Below, in pieces: positions 9,666 to 18,492 of a stretch of DNA of 64,000 nt. The notes below the pieces were generated by a model. The model saw nothing but the letters and a program-made list of their open reading frames with translations. It did not search any database and had not been told where the DNA came from. Source of the stretch: Phycisphaeraceae bacterium (GTDB lineage Bacteria; Planctomycetota; Phycisphaerae; Phycisphaerales; Phycisphaeraceae); contig JAVKCD010000019.1 of NCBI GenBank assembly GCA_040222855.1, positions 166,912-230,911 on the forward strand, in the 5' to 3' direction. Numbering within the stretch: position 1 is the stretch's first letter; every line of letters starts with the position of its first letter. The translations under genes and the position numbers were made by a program.

Positions 9666-10952
9666 ATGTTGCGACACACTGATGGAGTAGCCCCGTCTCG
9701 TCCACTCGAGGATTCCATCTGCCCTGTTTTCTGCGTCACCGCCAACGAAGGCCGTGTGATCCACCGCTTCTTCGACACCTGTCCATTCAGCCCGTCGGGG
9801 CGGTATCTGGCGGGCTTTCGGATGCCGTATGAGGATCGGCGGCCGTCGCCGGGGGAGGCGGGTCAGGTCGTGGTGGTGGATCTGGAGGCGGGGACCGAGC
9901 GGGTGGTGGCGGAGACGGCTGGCTGGGAACCCCAACTCGGCGCCAACATCAACTGGGGCGCGGACGACCGGACGCTGGTGTTCAATGATGTGGACACGCA
10001 GCGGTGGCGGCCGGAGGTGGTGCGGCTCGACTGGACGACGGGGCAGGCGGAGCGGTGGCCGGGCGGGGTGTATCAGGTCTCGCCCTGCGGGCGGTACGCG
10101 GCGGCGTGTTCGCTCGAGAAGATGCGCAGGACGCAGGCCGGCTATGGCGTGATGGTGCCGGATGATCGGGTGCCAAGGAACATCGGGGCACCGGAGGACG
10201 ATGGCTTGTTCATCGTCGATCTGGCGACGGGGGAGCGGTGGCTGGTGCTCTCGCTCCGTGACGCGGTGGGGGTGATTCCTGAACTGCGTGGGCTGAGTGA
10301 TGCCGAGTTGGAGGGGTGGGAGGTCTACGGGTTTCACTGCAAGTGGTCGGGAGATGGCGAGCGGCTGATCTTCACGATCCGGCGGTTTCGGAACCGTGGC
10401 GAGGCGCGGTGGGATGTGCTTCATCTGGACAAGGGTGCGGTGCGGTTTGACGTGCTGACGCTCCGGGCGGGCGGGACCGAGGTCGTTGATGCGGTGCCTG
10501 CGGTGTGCTGGGAGCATGGCGGGCATCACATCAACTTCTACCCCGATGGCACGCGGCTCTCGATGAACCTGCGTGACCCCGAGCTGGATGCACTGCGGCT
10601 GATGCGCGTTGGGGTTGATGGTTCTGGTCTGGAGGCGATGACCGATGTGCCGGGGTCGGGGCACCCGACGGTGTATCCGGACGGTGTGCATGTGCTGACG
10701 GACACCTATCAGCACGAGCCGTGGACGCGAGATGGGTTAACGCCGCTGCGGTGGATTGATCTGCGAGCGGGAACCGAGCGGGTGCTGGCGTGGATTGATA
10801 CGCGTCCGCCTGGGGGTGACGATGACGCGGTGCTCCGGGTGGACCCGCACCCGGCGTGGGACCGGTCGTGGCGTTGGGTGGCGTTTAATGGCGTGTCGGG
10901 CGGAACGCGGCGGGTGTTTGTGGCGGACCTGGGTGGTCTGGTTAATGACTGA
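9666..10952 (+). CDS. TolB/WD40-like beta-propeller protein
   Basis: A 428-residue protein with no signal peptide. It repeats short blade motifs of the TolB/PD40 type: FSPSGRYLAGF, WGADDRTLVFND, VSPCGRYAAA, WSGDGERLIF, FYPDGTRLSMN and VYPDGVHVLTD. A HHINFYPDG segment recalls propellers of the oligogalacturonate-lyase type, but catalytic residues cannot be assigned by eye. Most likely it binds a carbohydrate or protein partner, or is an intracellular lyase. It stands alone between the CPCC gene and a convergent lipoprotein gene, with which it shares a hairpin at its stop codon. An upstream in-frame start may be possible, since the first ~25 residues look unlike a propeller. Confidence 0.7.
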   Translation: MLRHTDGVAPSRPLEDSICPVFCVTANEGRVIHRFFDTCPFSPSGRYLAGFRMPYEDRRPSPGEAGQVVVVDLEAGTERVVAETAGWEPQLGANINWGADDRTLVFNDVDTQRWRPEVVRLDWTTGQAERWPGGVYQVSPCGRYAAACSLEKMRRTQAGYGVMVPDDRVPRNIGAPEDDGLFIVDLATGERWLVLSLRDAVGVIPELRGLSDAELEGWEVYGFHCKWSGDGERLIFTIRRFRNRGEARWDVLHLDKGAVRFDVLTLRAGGTEVVDAVPAVCWEHGGHHINFYPDGTRLSMNLRDPELDALRLMRVGVDGSGLEAMTDVPGSGHPTVYPDGVHVLTDTYQHEPWTRDGLTPLRWIDLRAGTERVLAWIDTRPPGGDDDAVLRVDPHPAWDRSWRWVAFNGVSGGTRRVFVADLGGLVND

Positions 10953-10970
10953 TCACAAGCGTGTGATCAG
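10949..10970. terminator. Shared convergent stem-loop containing both stop codons
   Basis: CTGATCAC (10949-10956), a six-base loop and GTGATCAG (10963-10970) form a perfect 8-bp stem. The TGA of the propeller gene (10950-10952) lies in one arm and the TGA of the opposing lipoprotein gene (10967-10969) in the other. It may act in both directions. No U-run is present. Confidence 0.5.
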
Positions 10971-11599
10971 TTGGCCTTGAGCATCACCTGTCGGTCGGGG
11001 AGGAAGCCGGTGGAGTCCTGGGGGAAGTCGTCTTCGCGGGAGGCTTTGTCGAGGATGACAGTCTTGCCGCGGAGGGGGCCGTCGAGGATTTCGGCGAACA
11101 CGCGGACGAAGGCGCGGCGGGTGATGGTGATCTCTTCGTCGTCATCAGCGTCATTGTGATTGGCGTCGGAGTCCTCGGATTCATCGTCGGCGTCGTTGTC
11201 GATTTCTTCGGTTTCTTCGCCGTAGCGGATGAGTTCCTCGATCTGGAGGCGGGTGCCTTTGGCTAGGACGCCGCGGACGTCTTTGTAGCTGTTGGGGTTG
11301 GCTGCGTAGGTCTCAGCGGCGGTGAGTTCGCCGGGGCTCGTGGCGTAGCCGACCAGGTAGATGTCACCGTTCCAGCCGTCTGGCTTGATCATCACCAGGT
11401 CCTGCTGGGTCTGGTAGATGTCGCCGGGGACGTAGCCAACGCGGAAGGCGGGGTCGTCGGTGACATTGTTACCCAGGGCGAGGTTGACGGTGGGGACCCA
11501 GTCCCAGTTCCAGGTGGTTGGGTTAGCGGAGTGGGTGGACTCGCAGGCGGGGAGGGCTGCGAGGCAGAGGGCGAGCAGGAGGGTGGGGAGTTGTCGCAC
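10967..11599 (-). CDS. Small lipoprotein of unknown function
   Basis: A 210-residue protein with a lipoprotein signal peptide (MRQLPTLLLALCLAALPAC, lipobox LPAC, Cys19). The mature part has no recognised domain. It contains an acidic, Asn/Asp-rich low-complexity stretch around residues 130-155 (EEIDNDADDESEDSDANHND). The C-terminal TRRAFVRVFAEILDGPLRGKTVIL reads like a beta-strand-rich domain and could be SH3-like. It is likely anchored in the outer or inner membrane. It lies about 110 nt downstream of glnA on the same strand. Confidence 0.7.
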   Translation of the reverse strand: MRQLPTLLLALCLAALPACESTHSANPTTWNWDWVPTVNLALGNNVTDDPAFRVGYVPGDIYQTQQDLVMIKPDGWNGDIYLVGYATSPGELTAAETYAANPNSYKDVRGVLAKGTRLQIEELIRYGEETEEIDNDADDESEDSDANHNDADDDEEITITRRAFVRVFAEILDGPLRGKTVILDKASREDDFPQDSTGFLPDRQVMLKAN

Positions 11600-11709
11600 G
11601 GCTGGGCTCCTGGGGGACGAATGATTGATGGCAGTTTAATGGATTTAGAGGATCGACCTTTTACAGGTCAGTCGCCTACGGCTTGATGACCCGTGCCACC
11701 CGGGTGAGG

Positions 11710-13122
11710 TCAGACGTCGAAGTACATACAGAACTCGAAGGGGTGGGGTCGTTGGCGGAGGGCGTCGATCTCGTTCTCGCGCTTGTAACGGATCCAGTAG
11801 TGGATGACGTCGGGGGTGAAGACGTCGCCTTGGAGGAGGTAGTCGTGGTCGTTTTCGAGGGTGGTGAGGGCGGATTCGAGGTCGGCGGGGACGCGGTCGA
11901 GGGCGGCATCGGTGTCCGGGCCGAGGTCGTAGAGGTTGCGGTCCATCGGTTCGCCGGGATCGATCTTGTTCTGAATGCCGTCGATGGCGGCCATGAGGAT
12001 GGCGACGAAGGCGAGGTAGGGGTTGGAGGCGCCATCGGGGCAGCGGAACTCGAGCCGCTTGGAGCGGGGGTTGTTGTGGTAGACGGGGATGCGGATGGCG
12101 GCGGAGCGGTTGCGCGAGGAGTAGCAGAGGTGGACGGGTGCCTCGAAGCCGGGGACGAGTCGTTTGTAGGAGTTGGTTGTGGGGTTGGTGAAAGCAAGGA
12201 GGGATGGGGCGTGTCGGAGGATCCCGCCTATGGCGTAGAGGCCCATCTGCGAGAGACCGGCGTAGCGGTTGCCGGCGAAGAGAGGTTTGTTCTGTTTCCA
12301 GAGGGAGAAGTGGGTGTGCATACCCGAGCCGTTGTCGCCCCAGAGGGGTTTGGGCATGAAGGTGGCGACTTTGCCGTGGCGGGCGGCGACCTGTTTGACG
12401 GCGTACTTGTAGATCATGCACATGTCGGCCATGCGCAGGAGAGGTGCGTAGAGCAGGTCGATCTCGGCTTGCCCGCCTGTGGCGACCTCGTGGTGATGGG
12501 CTTCGATGGGGAGGCCCATGGACTTCATCACCGAGGCCATCTCGGAGCGGAGGTCGGTCATCGAGTCCATCGGCGGGATGGGGAAGTATCCCTCGCGCTG
12601 GCGGACCTGGTAGCCGAGATTGGTGGGGTGTGGGTTGCCGCGGTTCCAGATGCCTTCAACCGAATCGACCTGGTAAGAGGCGGCGTTGACGGTCTGGTCG
12701 TAGTGGACATTGTCGAAGACGAAGAATTCGAGCTCGGGCCCGAAGACGGCTTTGTCGGCGATCTTGGTCTTCTTGAGGTAGGCCTCGGCTTTTTTGGCGA
12801 TGGAGCGGGGGTCGCGGGAGTAAAGTTTTTTGGTGACGGGGTCCTTGATGTCGCAGATGATCGCGAGGGTGGGGCGGTCGAGGAAGGGGTCGCGGTGCGC
12901 GGTCTCCGCGATGGGCATCAGGAGCATGTCGGACTCATTGATGGCCTGCCACCCGCGGATGGAGGAGCCGTCGAATCCGAAGCCTTTTTCGAAGGCTTCT
13001 TCGGTGAGCTGGGCCGAGTCGTAGGTGACGTGCTGCCAGAGCCCGGGGAAGTCCATGAAGCGACAGTCGACGTATTCGATCTGCTCTTTGCGGATCAGGG
13101 CGATGACCTGCTTGGGCGTCAT
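11710..13122 (-). CDS. glnA: Glutamine synthetase, type I
   Basis: Condenses glutamate and ammonia to glutamine with ATP; a cytosolic dodecamer. The 470-residue length is normal for the GSI-beta class. Visible motifs are FGFDGSSIRGW (beta-Grasp), FGPELEFFVFD, GQAEIDL, the ATP-site segment KPLWGDNGSGMHTHFS, and the glutamate-site NRSAAIRIP. Y398 in NLYDLGPD aligns with the adenylylated Tyr397 of the E. coli enzyme, so control by an adenylyltransferase is plausible. The gene lies 20 nt downstream of the phosphohexomutase gene and is probably co-transcribed with it. No glutamine riboswitch is seen. Confidence 0.97.
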   Translation of the reverse strand: MTPKQVIALIRKEQIEYVDCRFMDFPGLWQHVTYDSAQLTEEAFEKGFGFDGSSIRGWQAINESDMLLMPIAETAHRDPFLDRPTLAIICDIKDPVTKKLYSRDPRSIAKKAEAYLKKTKIADKAVFGPELEFFVFDNVHYDQTVNAASYQVDSVEGIWNRGNPHPTNLGYQVRQREGYFPIPPMDSMTDLRSEMASVMKSMGLPIEAHHHEVATGGQAEIDLLYAPLLRMADMCMIYKYAVKQVAARHGKVATFMPKPLWGDNGSGMHTHFSLWKQNKPLFAGNRYAGLSQMGLYAIGGILRHAPSLLAFTNPTTNSYKRLVPGFEAPVHLCYSSRNRSAAIRIPVYHNNPRSKRLEFRCPDGASNPYLAFVAILMAAIDGIQNKIDPGEPMDRNLYDLGPDTDAALDRVPADLESALTTLENDHDYLLQGDVFTPDVIHYWIRYKRENEIDALRQRPHPFEFCMYFDV

Positions 13123-13142
13123 GGAGGGCTCCGTGTGTGGGA

Positions 13143-14519
13143 TCAGTGGCCTTCGGCGACTTCGCCGAGGCGGGGCTTAAGTTCGGCCAGGAGGTTGTCG
13201 AGGGTTTTCTGGTCACGGGCTTCGGCGTTAAGTCGGAGCAGCGGTTCGGTGTTGGAAGCACGGACGTTGAACCACCAGCCTTTGGACTCGAAAGCGTCGA
13301 TGGAGACGCCGTCGAGTTCGTCGATGGTGCTGCCTTGGGCGTAGTCAGTTTTGAGAGCGGCGAGGACGGCGGCTTTGTCTTCGGTGCGGAAGTTGATCTC
13401 GCCGGACTGCGGGTACTTCTTGAGGGGTTCGATCTGCTGGCTCAGGGGTGTGTCGGAGTTGGCGAGGACACCGAGGGCGACGGCGAGAAGGATCGCGCCG
13501 GAGTCGGCGAAGCTGTTGTCGCGGAAGTAGAAGTGCCCTGAGAGTTCTCCGCCGAAGACGCCGTTGGTCTCGCGGAGGAGGGCTTTCATAAAGACGTGTC
13601 CGACGCGGGATTTTGCGGGCTTTCCGCCAAGGTTGCGGATGGATTCTTCGACGACCTTGGAGGAGCGGAGGTCATAGATGATGGTGGCGCCGGGATCGGT
13701 CTTGAGAAAGTGGTTAGCGAGCCAGGCGGTGAGGTGATCGCAGCCAATCGTGTTGCCTTGTTCATCGACAAGCATGCAGCGGTCGGCGTCGCCATCGAAG
13801 CAGGCTCCGAGGTCGGCTTTGTTTGATCGCACGCCTTGCTGGGTGGGGATCATGTTCTCGGCGACGAGTGGATTGGGGTCGTGGACGAAAGAGCCGGTGA
13901 TCTCGAAGTTGAGTTTGATGACTTCGAGGTTGGGGACGCCGTCGAAGACCTTGGGCATGAGCTTGCCAGCCATGCCGTTGGAGGCATCGACGAAGAGTTT
14001 GATCGGTCGGTTGAGTTTGGGGAGGAACTGGTGGATGTGGGCGCGGTATTCGTCCCAGAGGTCTTGCTGGGTGAGCTTGCCGGTGGGCTCGGCTTTGGGC
14101 TGGCCGTAGGCTTGGGTGGCGAGTTGCTCGATCTCTTTGAGTCCGGTTTCGGCCCCGATGGGTTTGGCACCTGCGGCGGAGATCTTGAAGCCGTTGTAGT
14201 TGATGGGGTTGTGGGAAGCGGTGGTCTGGACCCCGCCTGCGGCTTTGAGTCGGGGGATGGCGAAGTAGAGGAAGGAGGTGTCGGCCATGCCGAGGTCGAT
14301 GACGTCCATGCCGGTCGAGCGGATGCCGTGGATCAGGGCCTCGGCGAGCTTGGGGGAATGGGGTCGCATGTCGCGGCTGACGAGGATGGTTCCGGGGCCG
14401 TTGTTGGCGTTTTTGAGGAACAGGCCAGCCCCGACGCCTACGGCGTACGCGGCGTCCTCGTTGAGGGGGTCGGGGGTGGTGGCTCGGACGTCGTAGGCCT
14501 TGAAGATCTTGGGGAACAT
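13143..14519 (-). CDS. Phosphomannomutase/phosphoglucomutase
   Basis: An alpha-D-phosphohexomutase of the ManB/AlgC type, 458 residues, interconverting hexose 1- and 6-phosphates for glycan precursor synthesis. The phosphoserine is S102 in TTASHNPINYNGFK. The metal loop DGDADR is at 242-247, and a late RASNTEPLLRLN segment matches the phosphate-binding loop of domain 4. It is first in a probable two-gene unit with glnA. The 120-nt divergent region upstream is shared with the LptC-like gene. Whether mannose or glucose is preferred cannot be told from sequence. Confidence 0.93.
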   Translation of the reverse strand: MFPKIFKAYDVRATTPDPLNEDAAYAVGVGAGLFLKNANNGPGTILVSRDMRPHSPKLAEALIHGIRSTGMDVIDLGMADTSFLYFAIPRLKAAGGVQTTASHNPINYNGFKISAAGAKPIGAETGLKEIEQLATQAYGQPKAEPTGKLTQQDLWDEYRAHIHQFLPKLNRPIKLFVDASNGMAGKLMPKVFDGVPNLEVIKLNFEITGSFVHDPNPLVAENMIPTQQGVRSNKADLGACFDGDADRCMLVDEQGNTIGCDHLTAWLANHFLKTDPGATIIYDLRSSKVVEESIRNLGGKPAKSRVGHVFMKALLRETNGVFGGELSGHFYFRDNSFADSGAILLAVALGVLANSDTPLSQQIEPLKKYPQSGEINFRTEDKAAVLAALKTDYAQGSTIDELDGVSIDAFESKGWWFNVRASNTEPLLRLNAEARDQKTLDNLLAELKPRLGEVAEGH

Positions 14520-14638
14520 CGCATCTCTCGGTTGAGTGAACGGGGTTTGGTGTTAGGGATGTTGTGATACGGGATCATATCGCGCTGGGGGCGGGGCGCA
14601 GGGGGACGAGGGATGGGGGGTGGGGTTAGACTTGTTGG

Positions 14639-17600
14639 ATGCAGCGATGGTTGACGATTGGTGTGGCTTGCGTGGTGGCGGCGGTGATTCTGGGCTTGTC
14701 CCTGATGACAGGGCCGGTGACGACGCCGGAGGAGGAGCTGGTTGACGGCGGTCCGGTGAATCTGCCCGATGCGTTCGTGGGCGGAGCCGTCTCTGACATG
14801 GGGTCGCTACCGGCACTGCCGACCGAGGAGGGATCGGTGTTTCTGGCCGAGCAGCGGACGTGGGTGCGGTGGTCGTCGTTGACGCCCGAGCCGGACGGCA
14901 TGTTTGAGATCGATCGACCTCGGGTTCGAGTCGCGCTGGAGGGGAGTGGGGTGCTGGAGATCGTGGCGGACGAAGGGACGTTTTATGCGCCGGGTCGTGA
15001 TCCGCGAAATGGTGAGTTTCGTGGGTCGGTGGTGGTGAATCTCTATCAGACGCCTGAGGGGAGGGCACCACGCTATGGCGAGGCGAGCGATGTCACGGCG
15101 CGGGCTTATCTGGATCGGGTGCGGTTCGATCTGGAGTTGGGTTTACTCGAGACCGAGGGCCCGTTGCACCTGACGGGGCCGTTGTTTGATTACCGGGGCG
15201 TGGGGTTCGAGTTGCGGTACAACCAGTTGCGGCGTCGCGTGGAGGAGCTGCGGGTCGCACGCAGTGACGTGCTGCGCCTCAACAGTGCATTATTGGGTGA
15301 TGAGGATGGGGCGCCGGGGGCAGGGGATGGGCGTCGTGCTGTGGATGGTTCCTCGGGGGTCGATGACGTGGCGGGCGATACCGATGAGAACGGATCGGTG
15401 TTGTACGGTTTGGACGTAGATGGTCCGGTGTTGGCGGAGGTGCGCGGAGGCGAGGCCGTGGTTCGGGGTGAACGATTGGAGGCGCTGCTGCGTGTGGGAG
15501 ACGGTGAGGAGGGCTTTTCGCTCGGCGATCCGGAGCGCGGGCTTCGGGGATCGACGGAGGGAACGCAGGAGGCGGCAACGGCGGGGACCGAAGTTGGCGA
15601 GCCTGATGTCGGGGCGGATGGTTCGTTGTGTCCAGTCAGCGGGGATGACACGCTGGTGACGTGGTCGGGTGCGGTGGTGTTGCGGCCGAGTCAGGGTATC
15701 GAGGGGTTGGCGGTGCCAGCGGTGGGTGAGTTGTCGGGGCGTGTTTTGGGGACGCCAGCGCTGCTGACGACGGCCGAGGGGACGGCGACGGGTCGTGGGA
15801 TCGGCTTTGACAGTGACGGTCGCACAGTGTGGGCTCAGGCTGAAGATAAGGCGTCGCCCGCCCGGCTGGCGACGGCGGGGTCTGGTTTTGTGCAGGGAGA
15901 TCGCCTGAGCTACCGGCTGGCCGAGCGGCGTGGGGTGTTTGAAGGACCGGGGTCTTGGGAGGCACCGGTCGAGGGAGCCTTGTTGGGTGGGGCGCGGGAC
16001 CTGGTGTGGGGTGAGCGGCTGGCTTTCACGGTCATGCCGGAGAGCCCGGACGTGAGGGCAGGCGCGGTGTTCGGGCGGGTGGCGGAGGCCGAGGTGTTAG
16101 GGTCCGTGAGTGGATCGCATGATCAGGGTTATGTGGATGCGGAGCGGCTAGCGCTGGTGACGCTGGAGGACGGCGTGGGTGCGGTGCTGGCAGAGGGGGG
16201 CGTGACCACGCGGTATCTCGGGGACGGCCGAGAAGAGCCGGTGCTGCTAGTGAGCGAGTCGGCGGAGGTCATCGTGCAAGAGGGACTGGAAGGGTCACGG
16301 ACGGTGGTCGAGCGGGCGGGTGCCGGGGGCGGGGCGAAGGTTTCTCAGGACGTGCGGTCGCTGGAGGCGGAGTCGATGGCGGCGCATTTTGCGACCGGGC
16401 CGGGTGTGGCGAATCGCGTGGATCGCATCACAGCAACGGGTAAAATACGGGCGACGGATCGGGCACGGGATCTGGAAGCAACGGGTCAGCGCGCGACCTT
16501 GCTTGCCGAGCGTGGGGAGGTCCGGTTGGTAGGCGGGGATGAGGTGGCGTCTTGGGCCATGGTGCGTCAGGGTACCAGCGAACTCCGAGGCGGGGTGATC
16601 ACCGGGACACAGGCGAGTGATGCGCTCGCAGTTGATGGGCCGGGTGAGGTCAGACATGTCATCGATGAGGGTGGTGAGGTGGTGACCGCGCAGCAACCAG
16701 AGGCTGTCGATGATGGCTTGGTGCCAGGGCTGCAACCGGTGCGGGTTGCGGCGAACCCTGCGGTGGTGCCGTCGACGAGCCTGGAGCTTGGGTGGGTTGA
16801 GGGAATGACATTCCAACGGTCACTGGGGCTCGCGGTCGCGCGAGGTGAGGTGGATGGGGTGTACCGGCGTGGTCTGGATGAGGGGCGGCTTGCTGCCGAT
16901 GAACTTCGGATCGAGGTGGGACAGGCTGAGGCGATCAACCATCAGGACACGCTGCTGGACGAGGGCTTCGATCTGGGTTCGCCCGACGTGCGCGCGGTGC
17001 GAGCAACCGGTGGTCAGCAGCGTGGTGCTGAGCTGACCTGGCTCACGAGAACCGACTCCGGCGTTGATGCGACGCGGACGACGTTGTCCGGGCCTGCGGT
17101 GGCTTACGACCGCGAGACAGCCTCGTCGGAGGTCCTGGGGGATGGGTGGCTGCTGTATGAAACCTTTGGCCCGCCAGCTGCAGGGCAGCGCGACGGTGCA
17201 GCTTCCGGTCTTGGCGGGGGCGGCGGGTCGGGTGTGTTCCCGCTGATGCTGCAGGGCGAGGGGGCGCAACGGGGGTTGCTGCGGTGGAGGGACCGAATGA
17301 CGCTGGACATGAACGATCAGCGAGCGGTGGCGGAGGATGGTGTCGAGCTGGTTTATGAGGCGGGAAGTTCGCCAGCGGTGTATGTCGATGCCACGCGGAT
17401 GGAGGCGGCCTTTGAGGGGTTGAGTTTCTTTGATGAGCAGGGCCAGACGGCTCGGCTGCTGGGCGTGGAGGCGTATGAGGATGTGCAGGTGGTGCGCGAG
17501 GAGCGTGTGATCACCTCAGACGGCCTGCGGTTTGATGCGATCGACCGGGTCGTCGAGTTGTGGGCCGACCCGGGCAGGCTGGTCCGCGAGGCCGGGACGG

Positions 17601-17713
17601 TCGAGGCGGCGGGTTTGTCGGCCAAGCGTGTGAAGTGGTCATTGGATCGGGATGAGGTGGACATTCTGGAGCCGTCGCCGGTGGTGATGCCGGTGGAGGG
17701 GCGGAGGCGTTAG
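14639..17713 (+). CDS. Giant LptC/OstA-like LPS export protein
   Basis: 1024 residues. An N-terminal membrane anchor or uncleaved signal (about 5-23) precedes a region (about 75-225) with the beta-jellyroll pattern of LptC: MFEIDRPRVRVAL, LEIVADEGTFY, NGEFRGSVVVNLY, LLETEGPLHLTG, FELRYNQLRRRVEEL. Later stretches repeat an OstA/LptA-like pattern, for example ARDLEATGQRATLLAERGEVRLVGG near residue 620 and MEAAFEGLSFFDEQGQTARLLGVEAYEDVQV near 920. The middle has Gly/Asp-rich linkers. LptC is usually near 190 residues, so this is probably one long periplasmic bridge or a fusion of LptC-like and LptA-like units. Its presence with waaA suggests an LPS-type outer membrane. No lptB/F/G is in the window. 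Confidence 0.65.
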   Translation: MQRWLTIGVACVVAAVILGLSLMTGPVTTPEEELVDGGPVNLPDAFVGGAVSDMGSLPALPTEEGSVFLAEQRTWVRWSSLTPEPDGMFEIDRPRVRVALEGSGVLEIVADEGTFYAPGRDPRNGEFRGSVVVNLYQTPEGRAPRYGEASDVTARAYLDRVRFDLELGLLETEGPLHLTGPLFDYRGVGFELRYNQLRRRVEELRVARSDVLRLNSALLGDEDGAPGAGDGRRAVDGSSGVDDVAGDTDENGSVLYGLDVDGPVLAEVRGGEAVVRGERLEALLRVGDGEEGFSLGDPERGLRGSTEGTQEAATAGTEVGEPDVGADGSLCPVSGDDTLVTWSGAVVLRPSQGIEGLAVPAVGELSGRVLGTPALLTTAEGTATGRGIGFDSDGRTVWAQAEDKASPARLATAGSGFVQGDRLSYRLAERRGVFEGPGSWEAPVEGALLGGARDLVWGERLAFTVMPESPDVRAGAVFGRVAEAEVLGSVSGSHDQGYVDAERLALVTLEDGVGAVLAEGGVTTRYLGDGREEPVLLVSESAEVIVQEGLEGSRTVVERAGAGGGAKVSQDVRSLEAESMAAHFATGPGVANRVDRITATGKIRATDRARDLEATGQRATLLAERGEVRLVGGDEVASWAMVRQGTSELRGGVITGTQASDALAVDGPGEVRHVIDEGGEVVTAQQPEAVDDGLVPGLQPVRVAANPAVVPSTSLELGWVEGMTFQRSLGLAVARGEVDGVYRRGLDEGRLAADELRIEVGQAEAINHQDTLLDEGFDLGSPDVRAVRATGGQQRGAELTWLTRTDSGVDATRTTLSGPAVAYDRETASSEVLGDGWLLYETFGPPAAGQRDGAASGLGGGGGSGVFPLMLQGEGAQRGLLRWRDRMTLDMNDQRAVAEDGVELVYEAGSSPAVYVDATRMEAAFEGLSFFDEQGQTARLLGVEAYEDVQVVREERVITSDGLRFDAIDRVVELWADPGRLVREAGTVEAAGLSAKRVKWSLDRDEVDILEPSPVVMPVEGRRR

Positions 17714-17721
17714 CAACTCGT

Positions 17722-18474
17722 TCACGGTTTGTAACCTGTCAATCCAGAAGCACACCCAACAAAGTATTCTTGGTACGAGACTTCAAGACCTGTAGCCATG
17801 AATGCGGGAGCTGCCGTACGGCAGCTAGTAAAGGCGGCGGTGTAAACGCCTAGCAAGCGATAGTTATCAGGATTGCCCATGAGCGTCTGGCCGATCAGCG
17901 GAATGAGGTGGTTGAGGTACAGCATGTAGGGCCAGCGCATGAGGCAACTCTCCGGCACGGATATCTCAAGGAATGAGAACTGGCCGCCAGGTTTGAGGAC
18001 CCTGCAGACCTGTCCTGCCAGAGCTTCCAGTTGCCGGACACTAAAAGTCTTAAGCCCGAACGAGGAGACAATGTAGTCAACCGATGAGTCTTCGATCGAA
18101 GGTAACTCCAGAGCATCCTCGCGGAGGATCGTCGTGCCATCGATGACATTCAGCTTGGCTGATGTCTCCTGCGCCTGACGACACATCTCGGGTGAGATAT
18201 CGACTGCGATCAGTGCGCCAGATGGCCCTATTCGCCTAGATAGGCCTGGCAGCAACTCGCCCATACCCGTCATCAGATCAAGAACAACGCTTCCCTGATG
18301 GATCGATATGGCATCGATGCATTGACGTCGCCATCGCGAGCAGAAGCCGAATGAAGAAATGAGGTTAACGACGCCGTAGGTCCTCGACATTTCGTCGAAC
18401 AGCCTACGTACAAAGACCGGGTCATATATATCCTGCGAATCGGTGTCGTCAGTGCTGTTGTTGTAATCAGACAT
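17722..18474 (-). CDS. UbiE/MenG-like class I methyltransferase
   Basis: A 250-residue SAM-dependent methyltransferase. SAM motif I is VVLDLMTGMGELLP (about 64-77), with IAVDISPEM, ILREDALELP and a late VCRVLKPGGQFSFLEIS. The start, VRRLFDEMSRTYGVVNLISSFG, resembles the quinone methyltransferase family UbiE/MenG, but divergence is high and the substrate is uncertain. It follows metG by 18 nt and ends 8 nt from the convergent LptC-like gene. Its base composition is visibly less GC-rich than metG, suggesting it was inserted here by transfer. No menaquinone genes are adjacent. Confidence 0.75.
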   Translation of the reverse strand: MSDYNNSTDDTDSQDIYDPVFVRRLFDEMSRTYGVVNLISSFGFCSRWRRQCIDAISIHQGSVVLDLMTGMGELLPGLSRRIGPSGALIAVDISPEMCRQAQETSAKLNVIDGTTILREDALELPSIEDSSVDYIVSSFGLKTFSVRQLEALAGQVCRVLKPGGQFSFLEISVPESCLMRWPYMLYLNHLIPLIGQTLMGNPDNYRLLGVYTAAFTSCRTAAPAFMATGLEVSYQEYFVGCASGLTGYKP

Positions 18475-18492
18475 GGTTCCCCCAACAGTGAA

